Positions 1 to 7,156 of a DNA stretch of 38,677 nucleotides are shown piece after piece; within the stretch, counting starts at the first letter, position 1; every line of letters begins with the position of its first letter. This stretch comes from an uncultured Leptotrichia sp. (GTDB lineage: Bacteria > Fusobacteriota > Fusobacteriia > Fusobacteriales > Leptotrichiaceae), in assembly GCA_937925095.1 (NCBI GenBank), contig CALEXX010000036.1:1-38677 (forward strand), written 5' to 3'. The notes beneath the pieces were generated by a model. It was given only the letters and a program-made list of their open reading frames with translations, made no database searches and was not told where the DNA came from. A program made the translations under genes and the position numbers.

Positions 1-21
1 CGAGTCCAACCGGGGACGCCA
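1..21 (+). tRNA. 3' end of a tRNA gene (probably tRNA-Glu), cut by the window edge
   Basis: The first 21 bases read as the rest of a T-loop (cgagt), the 3' T-stem strand (ccaac), the 3' acceptor strand (cggggac), a discriminator G and an encoded CCA at 19-21. A 3' acceptor strand of GGGGAC with discriminator G resembles bacterial tRNA-Glu, but the anticodon lies outside the window, so the amino acid is a guess. Nine T bases follow directly (22-30), as expected for 3' processing or transcript release. Confidence 0.75.
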
Positions 22-75
22 TTTTTTTTTATATGAATTTTTTTATTATGTCACAATTATAAATTACTAGATTAT

Positions 76-133
76 AAAAGCAGGCAGCATTTAATTATTG
101 AATTTTGAGTTCATGATTATATGTTGCTTTTTT
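76..133 (+). terminator. Terminator hairpin after the tRNA
   Basis: AAAAGC (76-81) and AGCAT (86-90) pair with ATGTT-GC-TTTT (121-131), leaving a 4-nt bulge, and a T-rich tail follows. It lies upstream of the aroF promoter at 165-193, so it most likely ends tRNA transcription. It is therefore not an attenuator of the aro genes. Confidence 0.5.
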
Positions 134-164
134 ATTTTTAATGATAGTAAGAAGTATTATATAT

Positions 165-193
165 TTGACATAAATTACTATATTTGTTATCAT
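165..193 (+). promoter_or_regulatory. Sigma-70-type promoter for aroF
   Basis: TTGACA at 165-170, a 17-nt spacer, then TATCAT at 188-193 preceded by an extended -10 TGT (185-187). Transcription would begin near 200, giving a short leader to the aroF start at 225. This is one of the best promoter matches in the window. Confidence 0.75.
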
Positions 194-224
194 TTATTAG
201 AGATTTATAACGAAAGGAAGATGT

Positions 225-1250
225 ATGATTATAAAAATTGATGGAAGTGTTGATCACGACACACTTAAAGAAATAATTGCCAGACTTGAAACTGAAAATA
301 AAGTTAGTGTAAAACCAATAATAGGGGAAGATTATACAATTTTAGGACTTGTTGGAGATATAAGTACAATAGATATAAAACATATACAGTCATTGGACTA
401 TGTATTAGATGTTCAGAGAATACAGGAGCCATATAAGAGGGCAAGTAGAAAATTTAAACCGGAAGATACAATTATAAAAATAGGAAATGTAGAAATAGGT
501 GGAAATAATTTGGTCATGATGGCAGGTCCTTGTTCTGTTGAGAATGAAAAGCAAATTATTGATACAGCAAAAGCGGTAAAAGCAGCAGGGGCTACAATGT
601 TAAGAGGGGGAGTAGTTAAACCGAGAACATCACCTTATGCATTCCAGGGATTGGGAATGGAAGGAATAGAGCTTATGAAAAAAGCTAAAGAAGAAACAGG
701 ATTACCAATAGTTTGTGAAGTTATGTCAATTGCACAGTTACATGAATTTGGACCACATTTGGATATGATCCAATTGGGTGCAAGAAATATGCAGAATTTT
801 GATTTATTGAAGGAAGTTGGAAAAACTAATATTCCAGTACTTTTAAAAAGAGGATTAAGTGCAACAATTGAAGAGTGGCTGATGTCAGCTGAGTATATTT
901 TGGCAGGTGGAAATGAAAATGTTGTTCTTTGTGAAAGAGGAATTAGAACTTATGAAACTGCTTATAGAAATGTACTGGATTTAAATGCTGTACCTATGAT
1001 TAAGAAATTGACTCATTTACCAATAATTGTAGATTCTGCACACGCAACAGGGAAGCACTGGATGGTAAAACCGCTTGGAATGGCAGGAATAGCGGCAGGA
1101 GCAGATGGACTTATGGTGGAAGTGCATCCGGAGCCAGATAAAGCATTGTCAGATGGACCACAATCATTAAAATTTGAAGTGTTTGAAGATTTGATGCAAG
1201 ATGTGGAAAAAATTGCAAATGTATTGGGAAAAACTTTTAAGATAAAATAG
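225..1250 (+). CDS. aroF: 3-deoxy-7-phosphoheptulonate (DAHP) synthase, with N-terminal regulatory domain
   Basis: Condenses phosphoenolpyruvate with erythrose 4-phosphate, the first committed step of the shikimate pathway; cytosolic. At 341 aa it matches the short AroF/Thermotoga-type class: residues 1-75 look like the ferredoxin-like regulatory domain, followed by the TIM-barrel. Visible motifs are GPCSVE (101-106), KPRTSPYAFQG (132-142), LLKRG, and near the end DSAHATGKHW and EVHPEP, which carry substrate and metal ligands. In this class the N-terminal domain mediates feedback inhibition by aromatic amino acids; that is family knowledge, not seen here. The start ATG at 225 is preceded by AAAGGAAG (213-220). 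It heads the aro cluster under the promoter at 165-193 and is followed at 93 nt by tyrA. There is no fused chorismate mutase. Confidence 0.95.
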   Translation: MIIKIDGSVDHDTLKEIIARLETENKVSVKPIIGEDYTILGLVGDISTIDIKHIQSLDYVLDVQRIQEPYKRASRKFKPEDTIIKIGNVEIGGNNLVMMAGPCSVENEKQIIDTAKAVKAAGATMLRGGVVKPRTSPYAFQGLGMEGIELMKKAKEETGLPIVCEVMSIAQLHEFGPHLDMIQLGARNMQNFDLLKEVGKTNIPVLLKRGLSATIEEWLMSAEYILAGGNENVVLCERGIRTYETAYRNVLDLNAVPMIKKLTHLPIIVDSAHATGKHWMVKPLGMAGIAAGADGLMVEVHPEPDKALSDGPQSLKFEVFEDLMQDVEKIANVLGKTFKIK

Positions 1251-1342
1251 TTTTCTTTTTGAAAATATTATGGTTATGTATAATATTAAGAAGTAATATT
1301 AGAAAGTATTATTTAGAGTAAATATTGAAATGAGATAAGATT

Positions 1343-2221
1343 ATGATTGAAAAAATAAAAGATTTAACAGTGGCAATAGTAGGACTTGGAGTAATCGGAG
1401 CAGCTTTTGCAGAGAGTTTTAGGGAGATTGGTATTAAAACAATTTATGGTATTGATATTGATGAGGAAACTTTGAAGAAGGCTGAAGAAAAAAATATTAT
1501 AAATAAAGGATTTATTGAGACAAAGGAACCTTTGGAAAAATCTGATTTTGTAGTGATTACTCTCTATCCTAACTTAATGAAATCATTTTTTGTGAATAAT
1601 ATTGATAATTTTAAAGAAAATGCTATAATTACTGATGTTGTAGGAATTAAAGAGAAGATTATTAGGGATATTAATCCGATTATGGAGAAAATTAGAAGAC
1701 AGAGTGGAAAGAATATAGATTTTATTTTTGGACATCCAATGGCAGGGCGCGAAAAACGTGGAATTGACTTTGCAGATAGCAAGGTTTTTAAGAATGCAAA
1801 TTATATAATAATTAAGGATGAAAAAAATAAAAGGGAAAATTTAGAATTACTGTCAGAAATTGTAAAGCTGATGGGATTTAAGAAGGTCAGTTTTCTTACT
1901 GCGCAGGAGCATGATGAAATTATTGCATTTACGAGTCAGCTTACTCATGCAATTGCAGTTTCGCTTGTGAATAGTGACAGTGAAAAGTATGATACTAACC
2001 GTTTTATTGGAGATTCCTATCGTGATTTGACAAGAATTGCAAAGATAAATGAAGATTTGTGGGCAGAGCTGTTTATAGGAAATAAGAAAAATCTTTTGGA
2101 AATGATACAGCAGTTTGAAAAAGAACTTGATATAATCAAAGATGCCTTGAATAATAATGATTTGGGGACATTGAAGGAAAAATTCATAATGTCTACAAGA
2201 CGTAGGGAAAAAATTGATTAA
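1343..2221 (+). CDS. tyrA: Prephenate dehydrogenase
   Basis: Oxidatively decarboxylates prephenate to 4-hydroxyphenylpyruvate, the precursor of tyrosine, using NAD(P). The 292-aa protein has a Rossmann fold with GLGVIG at 14-19 and an acidic residue ending beta-2 (GIDID, about 36-40), which favours NAD. The catalytic domain shows HPMAG (131-135) followed by EKRG, and TSQLTHAIA (197-205), where the conserved His lies. It ends without a C-terminal ACT domain, so tyrosine feedback would differ from the longer Firmicute TyrA. The ribosome site (gagataag) before the ATG is weak. It follows aroF on the same strand; a strong hairpin after the gene (2281-2328) probably ends this two-gene unit. Confidence 0.92.
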   Translation: MIEKIKDLTVAIVGLGVIGAAFAESFREIGIKTIYGIDIDEETLKKAEEKNIINKGFIETKEPLEKSDFVVITLYPNLMKSFFVNNIDNFKENAIITDVVGIKEKIIRDINPIMEKIRRQSGKNIDFIFGHPMAGREKRGIDFADSKVFKNANYIIIKDEKNKRENLELLSEIVKLMGFKKVSFLTAQEHDEIIAFTSQLTHAIAVSLVNSDSEKYDTNRFIGDSYRDLTRIAKINEDLWAELFIGNKKNLLEMIQQFEKELDIIKDALNNNDLGTLKEKFIMSTRRREKID

Positions 2222-2280
2222 GAAGTATCTGATTACACTGTGGAATTAAACTTGAAAGATATAATTTAAAATAGCTTTTT

Positions 2281-2328
2281 ATATAGTAAAATCATTTTAA
2301 ATTCCTAAATTTGATGATTTTACTATAT
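2281..2328 (+). terminator. Long perfect hairpin terminator between tyrA and aroB
   Basis: A perfect 15-bp inverted repeat: atatagtaaaatcat at 2281-2295 pairs with 2314-2328. An 18-nt loop region can pair further (aaatt/aattt), and a T-rich tail follows. It separates the aroF-tyrA unit from aroB. Confidence 0.75.
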
Positions 2329-2365
2329 TTTAATATATATTGTTTTTTATTTGAAAAAATTGTAT

Positions 2366-2371
2366 TATAAT
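2366..2371 (+). promoter_or_regulatory. Probable -10 box of an aroB promoter
   Basis: A consensus TATAAT lies 26 nt before the aroB ATG and just downstream of the terminator, where a new promoter would be expected. The -35 match is poor: TTGTTT at 2340-2345 gives a 20-nt spacer. Confidence 0.4.
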
Positions 2372-2396
2372 GATATGTAAAAAGGATGGATAAATT

Positions 2397-3488
2397 ATGG
2401 AAAAATTATATGTTGGATTGGGGAAAAATTCTTATGATATTCTAATTGGAGAAAATTATTTTGAGAGATTTCCTGAATATATTGGAGAAGTTTATAATGG
2501 AAAGAAATTGTTTGTAATTACTGATTCTAATGTAGACAGGATTTATAAAAATGAGTATGAAAGAATGTTTAGAGGGTTTGATTATAAGATATTTGTACTG
2601 CAAGCTGGTGAAAAGCATAAACATATTGGGATAATGCCTGGAATTTATTCAGCTATGGTAAATGCAGGACTTACGAGAAAGGATATTGTTGTTGCATTTG
2701 GTGGCGGAGTTGTTGGAGATATTGCAGGATTTGCGGCTGCCAGTTATATGCGTGGAATTGGATTTATACAGATACCGACGACGATAGTTTCGCAAGTTGA
2801 CAGCAGTGTTGGCGGAAAAGTCGGTGTTGACTTGCCTGAGGGAAAAAATCTTGTTGGGGCATTTCATCAGCCTAAACTTGTTTTAATCGATAATTATTTT
2901 TTGAATACATTGACAGACAGATATTTTTATGATGGATTTGCAGAAATTGTAAAATATGGATGTATTTATGATAAGAAATTTTTTGACAGACTTGTGGAAA
3001 TAGTGGAAAAAGTTGGCGTTTCACAAGAAGATGAAAATTATGGACAGCAATTACGTAAGTATTTAATGAAGTATGTAAATGAGCTTGTTTACCGTTCATG
3101 TGAGATAAAAAAGGAAGTTGTGGAAAAGGATGAGAAGGAAAATAATTTGAGAATGATATTGAATTTTGGACATACTATTGGACATGCGATAGAGCAGTTT
3201 ACAAATTATGAGAAATATTGCCATGGAGAAGCAGTTTCTGCTGGAATGGTGGACATTACAAAAATTGGGGAGAAAAAAGGTTTTACTAAAAAAGGTGAAA
3301 CTATAAAAATTGAGAAACTATTGAGGGCATTGAATTTACCGACTGAAATTGAATATCCGGAAGATGAAATTTCTGAAATTATGAAAAGGGATAAGAAAAG
3401 TACAAGTGATGGAATTAATTTTGTAATTCTGAAGGAAATTGGGGAAGTTGAAATTAGAAAAATGGGAGAAAAGGAGATTTTTGAGTAA
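2397..3488 (+). CDS. aroB: 3-dehydroquinate synthase
   Basis: Converts DAHP to 3-dehydroquinate, the second shikimate step; cytosolic, uses NAD and a divalent metal. The 363-aa length is typical. The NAD-binding glycine-rich segment GGGVVGD is at 102-108, followed by IPTTIVSQVDSSVGGK. The likely metal ligands are Glu183 (in FAEIVKYG), His259 (in NFGHTIGH) and His276 (in HGEAV), and their spacing matches the family. The ATG at 2397 follows AAAGGATGG. It has its own -10 box after the hairpin terminator. After this gene the aro series is interrupted by about 8.7 kb of unrelated genes before aroA. Confidence 0.95.
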   Translation: MEKLYVGLGKNSYDILIGENYFERFPEYIGEVYNGKKLFVITDSNVDRIYKNEYERMFRGFDYKIFVLQAGEKHKHIGIMPGIYSAMVNAGLTRKDIVVAFGGGVVGDIAGFAAASYMRGIGFIQIPTTIVSQVDSSVGGKVGVDLPEGKNLVGAFHQPKLVLIDNYFLNTLTDRYFYDGFAEIVKYGCIYDKKFFDRLVEIVEKVGVSQEDENYGQQLRKYLMKYVNELVYRSCEIKKEVVEKDEKENNLRMILNFGHTIGHAIEQFTNYEKYCHGEAVSAGMVDITKIGEKKGFTKKGETIKIEKLLRALNLPTEIEYPEDEISEIMKRDKKSTSDGINFVILKEIGEVEIRKMGEKEIFE

Positions 3489-3581
3489 ATTTTAGTTGTA
3501 AGAATGAAAGTAGTCAGAAAATGAAATCAAGAAGTTCAGATATTATATGAATTATTTGAAATAGTGAGGGAGTGAAAAAAT

Positions 3582-4358
3582 ATGTTACAGGAAAATCTTA
3601 AAAAAGTGGAAAAGGCGAACTGGTTAAAAATAATTTTTAATTCAGCAAGATTTTTAATTTCTTTGCTGGTATTAAATATAGGAGTAGTTTTATTATTTTC
3701 TGTTGAGATTAGCAGAAATTTTTATGTCTCTACCGTAGTGATTTTTATAGTTTTATTAATTATATTAGGAATAGTAGATTTCTTTGTGTTTTCATATTAT
3801 AAAAAGAAATATCCAAATATTTATTTTTATGATGATGGTTTCAGTGTAGGAAAAAATGAAAAAAATTATTATAAAAATTTACAATATTTTCTTTCAAAGG
3901 AAGTATATATGGTAGGAAATACATTTACAGCCATTTTTTTCAAATCTAATGAAGGAAAATGGGAAAAGATTAATGCAGGTGGGTATAAGAAAGATTCTTT
4001 TGACTTATTTCAGGAAGATTTTGTGAAACAGAATTATCCGAGTGCATTAGAAAAAATTGAAAATGGAGGAAATGAGGAATTTCCATTTAGAAAATCACAT
4101 AAATTAAGTTTCAGTCTTTTCTCAGACAAGAAGCAAATTGAAAATCTTGATAATTTAAAGAAAATAAAAGTTTCAAAAGAAAATATTATATTTGATGATG
4201 AAATATATAACTGGGAAGAATATATAATTGGTGTAACAGATGGAGTGATATTTGTAAAGGATTTAAATGATAATATTATTTTAGCTTTTGGAAATGAAAT
4301 GGAGGTTTTCTGCGAAAATCTGCTAGTCTTTTTAATAGAAAAACTGAATAAAAATTAG
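3582..4358 (+). CDS. Membrane protein with two N-terminal helices and a PH-like cytosolic domain
   Basis: I do not recognise a named family. The 258-aa protein has two hydrophobic helices near residues 20-42 and 48-72, then a soluble part beginning with a YFYDDGFSV-like beta segment. This layout resembles YcxB/bPH-type proteins (two helices followed by a PH-like beta domain), but that is a resemblance only. The start follows gtgagggagtg. Its stop codon at 4356-4358 is followed 18 nt later by the next membrane-protein gene, so the two are probably co-transcribed. Both lie inside the islet that splits aroB from aroA. Confidence 0.7.
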   Translation: MLQENLKKVEKANWLKIIFNSARFLISLLVLNIGVVLLFSVEISRNFYVSTVVIFIVLLIILGIVDFFVFSYYKKKYPNIYFYDDGFSVGKNEKNYYKNLQYFLSKEVYMVGNTFTAIFFKSNEGKWEKINAGGYKKDSFDLFQEDFVKQNYPSALEKIENGGNEEFPFRKSHKLSFSLFSDKKQIENLDNLKKIKVSKENIIFDDEIYNWEEYIIGVTDGVIFVKDLNDNIILAFGNEMEVFCENLLVFLIEKLNKN

Positions 4359-4376
4359 ATGAAAAGGAGTATAAAT

Positions 4377-4913
4377 ATGAAGAGATATTTAAACGGAATT
4401 TTATTTGCGGGGTTAAGCTCCATTATTGCAGCTATGATTTGCTTAGCTTTTTCGATGATTTTTTTAGGATATAAAATAATTACTGTAATAATATTTTTTA
4501 TAGTTTTTTTTGGGTGGTTATTTGGAATCAAAATTAAGAAAACAGAGACAGAGAGTAAAAAAAATACTGAACCTATACGTCAAAGTAAATTTGGTGCAAA
4601 TGCTAAAAATGAAAATATACTAAATCCAAAATATGAAGCTTTACCAATGAAAGATATTATAAAAGGAATCCCTGTAATTACAATTTTCTCTATGATAGCA
4701 GTATACTTTATCGATGTGATTTTACTGGCTTATTATTTGAAAAAAGAGCAGGGTGTTGAATTTTTAAATGGATTATCCTATTCATGGACGGAAGTTTTTA
4801 AAATAAGTAAAGAAATATATATAGACTGGGGTTGGATAATTATAGCTGCAGTTATATTTACTGTTCTTTTTATAAAAGGTGAGAAAAAGGAACAAATGAA
4901 TAAGGAGAATTAA
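4377..4913 (+). CDS. Small four-helix membrane protein, function unknown
   Basis: A 178-aa protein with likely membrane segments near residues 8-28, 32-50, 98-119 and 150-168, and a charged loop between the second and third. No known motif is recognised. An upstream ATG exists at 4359, but AAGGAG (4364-4369) lies 7 nt before the ATG at 4377, so the later start is preferred. It directly follows the 3582-4358 gene and probably works with it. Confidence 0.65.
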   Translation: MKRYLNGILFAGLSSIIAAMICLAFSMIFLGYKIITVIIFFIVFFGWLFGIKIKKTETESKKNTEPIRQSKFGANAKNENILNPKYEALPMKDIIKGIPVITIFSMIAVYFIDVILLAYYLKKEQGVEFLNGLSYSWTEVFKISKEIYIDWGWIIIAAVIFTVLFIKGEKKEQMNKEN

Positions 4914-4926
4914 CTAGAAAACGAGA

Positions 4927-4949
4927 TTTTTGAGACAGTTTCTCGAAAA
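4927..4949 (+). terminator. Small hairpin after the membrane-protein pair
   Basis: TTTTTGAGA (4927-4935) pairs with TCTCGAAAA (4941-4949) around a 5-nt loop, with one G-T pair. There is only a short T tail, so it is either a weak terminator or simply a hairpin. Confidence 0.35.
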
Positions 4950-5005
4950 TTTAGCAGATAGTGTCCGATGAATTAAAAAAGGGATTTATAAAAGGGGGAG
5001 AAATA

Positions 5006-5679
5006 ATGAAAAAGAGAGAAATTGAAAATATGGAAATTGTAAAAAATGTAATTGATTTGTTGGAAAACGCAAGGAAAAAAGTTGTAATGACTGTTAATCA
5101 GACAATGGTTTTGACGTATTTTGAGATAGGAAGAATGATAGTTGAGGAAGAGCAGAAAGGTGAAAATAGGGCAGAATATGGAAAGAAAATTTTAAAAATA
5201 TTATCTAAAAAGTTGACTGAAAAATACAAAAAAGGATTTTCATTAACAAATTTGAAGCAAATAAGGAGTTTTTATTTAGTTTATTCTGAAAAAGGTCAGA
5301 CAGTGTCTGACCAATTCAAACTAAGCTGGTCGCATTACGTGAAATTAAGTAGAATTTCAAATCCTGATGAAAGGAAATTTTATGAAATTGAGGCTGTTAA
5401 AAATAATTGGAGTTTAAGAGAACTTGTTTAATTGACTTGAAAATTGGGAAATTAAAACATCAGGATATAGGGCAAATGCAGATGTATGTAAATTATTATG
5501 ACAGAGAAATGAAATTAGATGATGAAAATAAAACAATTGGAATAGTACTGTGTCAGGAAAAAAATCAGTCTTTGGTGGAATACACACTACCAGAAGATAA
5601 TGAGAGGATTTTTGCAAGTACATATAAGACAATTTTGCCAAGTAAAGAAGAATTAATTAAAATTCTCGAGGAAGACTAA
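5006..5679 (+). pseudogene. Decayed DUF1016 (YhcG-type) PD-(D/E)XK nuclease gene with an internal deletion
   Basis: Two pieces of one family lie head to tail. The N-terminal piece (5006-5431) has the helical DUF1016 N-domain, including LKQIRSFYLVY and LSWSHYVKL, and stops at 5429-5431. The C-terminal piece (from about 5425 to 5679, another frame) carries the end of the nuclease domain: LIDLKIGKLKHQDIGQMQMY, then YTLPEDN and the usual LPSKEELIKIL tail. Intact family members are roughly 330-370 aa, so an estimated 100-170 residues in the middle are gone, including part of the nuclease core. Reading GAACTTGTTTAATTGAC as ELV|LIDLK shows one base short of in-frame fusion at the junction. The start at 5006 has a strong AAAGGGGGAG site; a GTG at 4961 is less likely. 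It is almost certainly non-functional as a nuclease. Confidence 0.8.
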
Positions 5680-5770
5680 TATTTTTATGTAGGAAAATAA
5701 TGAAATATAATTAGTAAAATTTTTGTAAAAAAATTATATATACTAAAAATAAAGAATAGGAGTGATGAAA

Positions 5771-5851
5771 ATGAATTATACAGGAATATTAGAAAATAAA
5801 AAAAGAAAAAATTTAAAATTACAGAAAGAATTAGGAGATAAAGTAAAATAA
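5771..5851 (+). CDS. Possible 26-aa basic peptide
   Basis: A tiny ORF begins at ATG 5771, 8 nt after AGGAG (5758-5762), and encodes a lysine-rich 26-aa peptide ending at TAA 5849-5851. The good ribosome site is the only support. It could equally be the leftover 5' end of a deleted gene. It sits alone in the gap between the DUF1016 remnant and the 5915 gene. Confidence 0.25.
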   Translation: MNYTGILENKKRKNLKLQKELGDKVK

Positions 5852-5914
5852 AAATTTAAATATTTTGAAAATAGAAATTTCATACTGAAGTCTCCTATAA
5901 ATTAAAGGAGAAAA

Positions 5915-6685
5915 ATGAAAATAATTAGCAAATTTAAAGATTTTTACGATTACAAAGTAACAAAATATGGAGTAGATGAAAAATTAATTTACAATAGAAA
6001 AACTTGTTATGACTACTATAAGATGCGATTTCAGTACCTAAATCTACATAAAAATGTGCCTGAAAAAGTTTCAATAGAGGATTTTGATAATAATTTAAAA
6101 GAACATGTTAAATTCTTTGATAAAACTAATCACAACAAGATACTTATTGTTGGAGAAAAAATAGTACACCTATTTTTTACTGAAGATGACATATATACTC
6201 ATTTTGATATCAAAAACCCTAAAGATATAGGTGGAGAAACTGTATATAAATACTGGGCTTATTATGATGATACAAAAGAAATTACTTTTAATGATGGGAA
6301 AAAAATTGAGATTCATATAACTTTTAATGAATTATGGGATGATTTTTTTAATTATGATAGAAAAAGATTTCTATCATATCTAAATATTTCAAAAGAGGAA
6401 GTTCTTTTTAATGAGCCAATGATTTTAGTAGAATATATTGGTGGTATTGATAGAAAAATTGCAAGATATGATAATTCAGTATATAAATTTACTTACAATC
6501 CAAATTTATCACAGATGGGAATATACTTTGATGAAGATTTTATCTGGCAAAGTCTAGTTGAATTTTTATCAAATAAAAGAAGTGAAAAAGAAATTTTCCC
6601 TGAAGTTTCAAATGAAAACAAAATACTGAGTAAAGGTTTTGATTTAAAGACTTCATTTAGACCTAATATGAAGAAGAAAAAATAG
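5915..6685 (+). CDS. Uncharacterised 256-aa protein with lysine-rich tail
   Basis: I do not recognise a named domain. The protein is soluble and rich in Tyr, Asp and Lys, with no membrane segment or signal peptide. It starts MKIISKFKDFYDY and ends with a basic tail, GFDLKTSFRPNMKKKK. The start has an AAAGGAG site. The next gene starts 14 nt after its stop, so it is probably co-transcribed with the small protein at 6699 and the DUF4132 gene at 7157. The nucleotides encoding its tail recur after the DUF4132 gene (12167-12226), which suggests a second copy was once there. Confidence 0.7.
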   Translation: MKIISKFKDFYDYKVTKYGVDEKLIYNRKTCYDYYKMRFQYLNLHKNVPEKVSIEDFDNNLKEHVKFFDKTNHNKILIVGEKIVHLFFTEDDIYTHFDIKNPKDIGGETVYKYWAYYDDTKEITFNDGKKIEIHITFNELWDDFFNYDRKRFLSYLNISKEEVLFNEPMILVEYIGGIDRKIARYDNSVYKFTYNPNLSQMGIYFDEDFIWQSLVEFLSNKRSEKEIFPEVSNENKILSKGFDLKTSFRPNMKKKK

Positions 6686-6698
6686 TGAAGGTGAAAAA

Positions 6699-7118
6699 AT
6701 GAAAATTTATGTAAATATAAAGCAGATTGGGAAAAGGAAAAATAGAATCGATAAGAAGGAATATGAAATTAAAGGGGAAATAGAAACAGTAAAAGACCTT
6801 TTGATAGAATTTGTTACGATAAATGTAAAAGAATTTAATGAAGGACTTACAGAAAATGATGTAGTTCCGTATTTGACTGATGAAAAAATTAATGATTTAT
6901 CAGATGCAGGAAAGATTTCATTTGGAGTGGACTACAATGGAAAAAAGCAGGATTTGGAAAAGGCTATTGAAAATGCACTGCAAAGTTATGAAGATGGAAT
7001 TTACAGAGTTTTTGTAAATGATGAGGAACTGGATAAAATAAATGACAAGTTAGATTTACAGGAGAATGATGAGCTGACATTTGTCAGACTTACAATGTTG
7101 GCTGGAAGAATGTGGTAA
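6699..7118 (+). CDS. Small protein with probable beta-grasp (MoaD/ThiS/ubiquitin-like) fold, partner of the DUF4132 gene
   Basis: A 139-aa cytosolic protein. The order of elements suggests a beta-grasp fold: strand MKIYVNIKQIG, a second strand near 20-27, a helix near 29-45, and late strands ending in FVNDEEL and LQENDELTFVRL. The last part resembles the 'VNg...L.dgDEv.f' ending of MoaD and ThiS sulfur carriers. It does not end in Gly-Gly (it ends LAGRMW), so it should not work as a classical sulfur carrier or ubiquitin-type modifier without processing. About 40 residues (45-85) are extra relative to MoaD. It has a GAAGGTG ribosome site and lies 38 nt before the 1669-aa DUF4132 gene, which suggests a joint function. 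The fold call is my inference from pattern only. Confidence 0.65.
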   Translation: MKIYVNIKQIGKRKNRIDKKEYEIKGEIETVKDLLIEFVTINVKEFNEGLTENDVVPYLTDEKINDLSDAGKISFGVDYNGKKQDLEKAIENALQSYEDGIYRVFVNDEELDKINDKLDLQENDELTFVRLTMLAGRMW

Positions 7119-7156
7119 CTGATAAGTTTAAAAATAATTTATAAGGAGATAGAATT

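Noticed and set aside
76..193. Hairpin before aroF as an aromatic-amino-acid attenuator or T-box
   Set aside because: The hairpin lies upstream of the aroF promoter at 165-193, and no T-box or leader peptide is visible. It more likely terminates the tRNA transcript.
4961..5005. GTG start extending the DUF1016 remnant upstream
   Set aside because: The ATG at 5006 has a much stronger ribosome site (AAAGGGGGAG), and the added residues do not look like the family.
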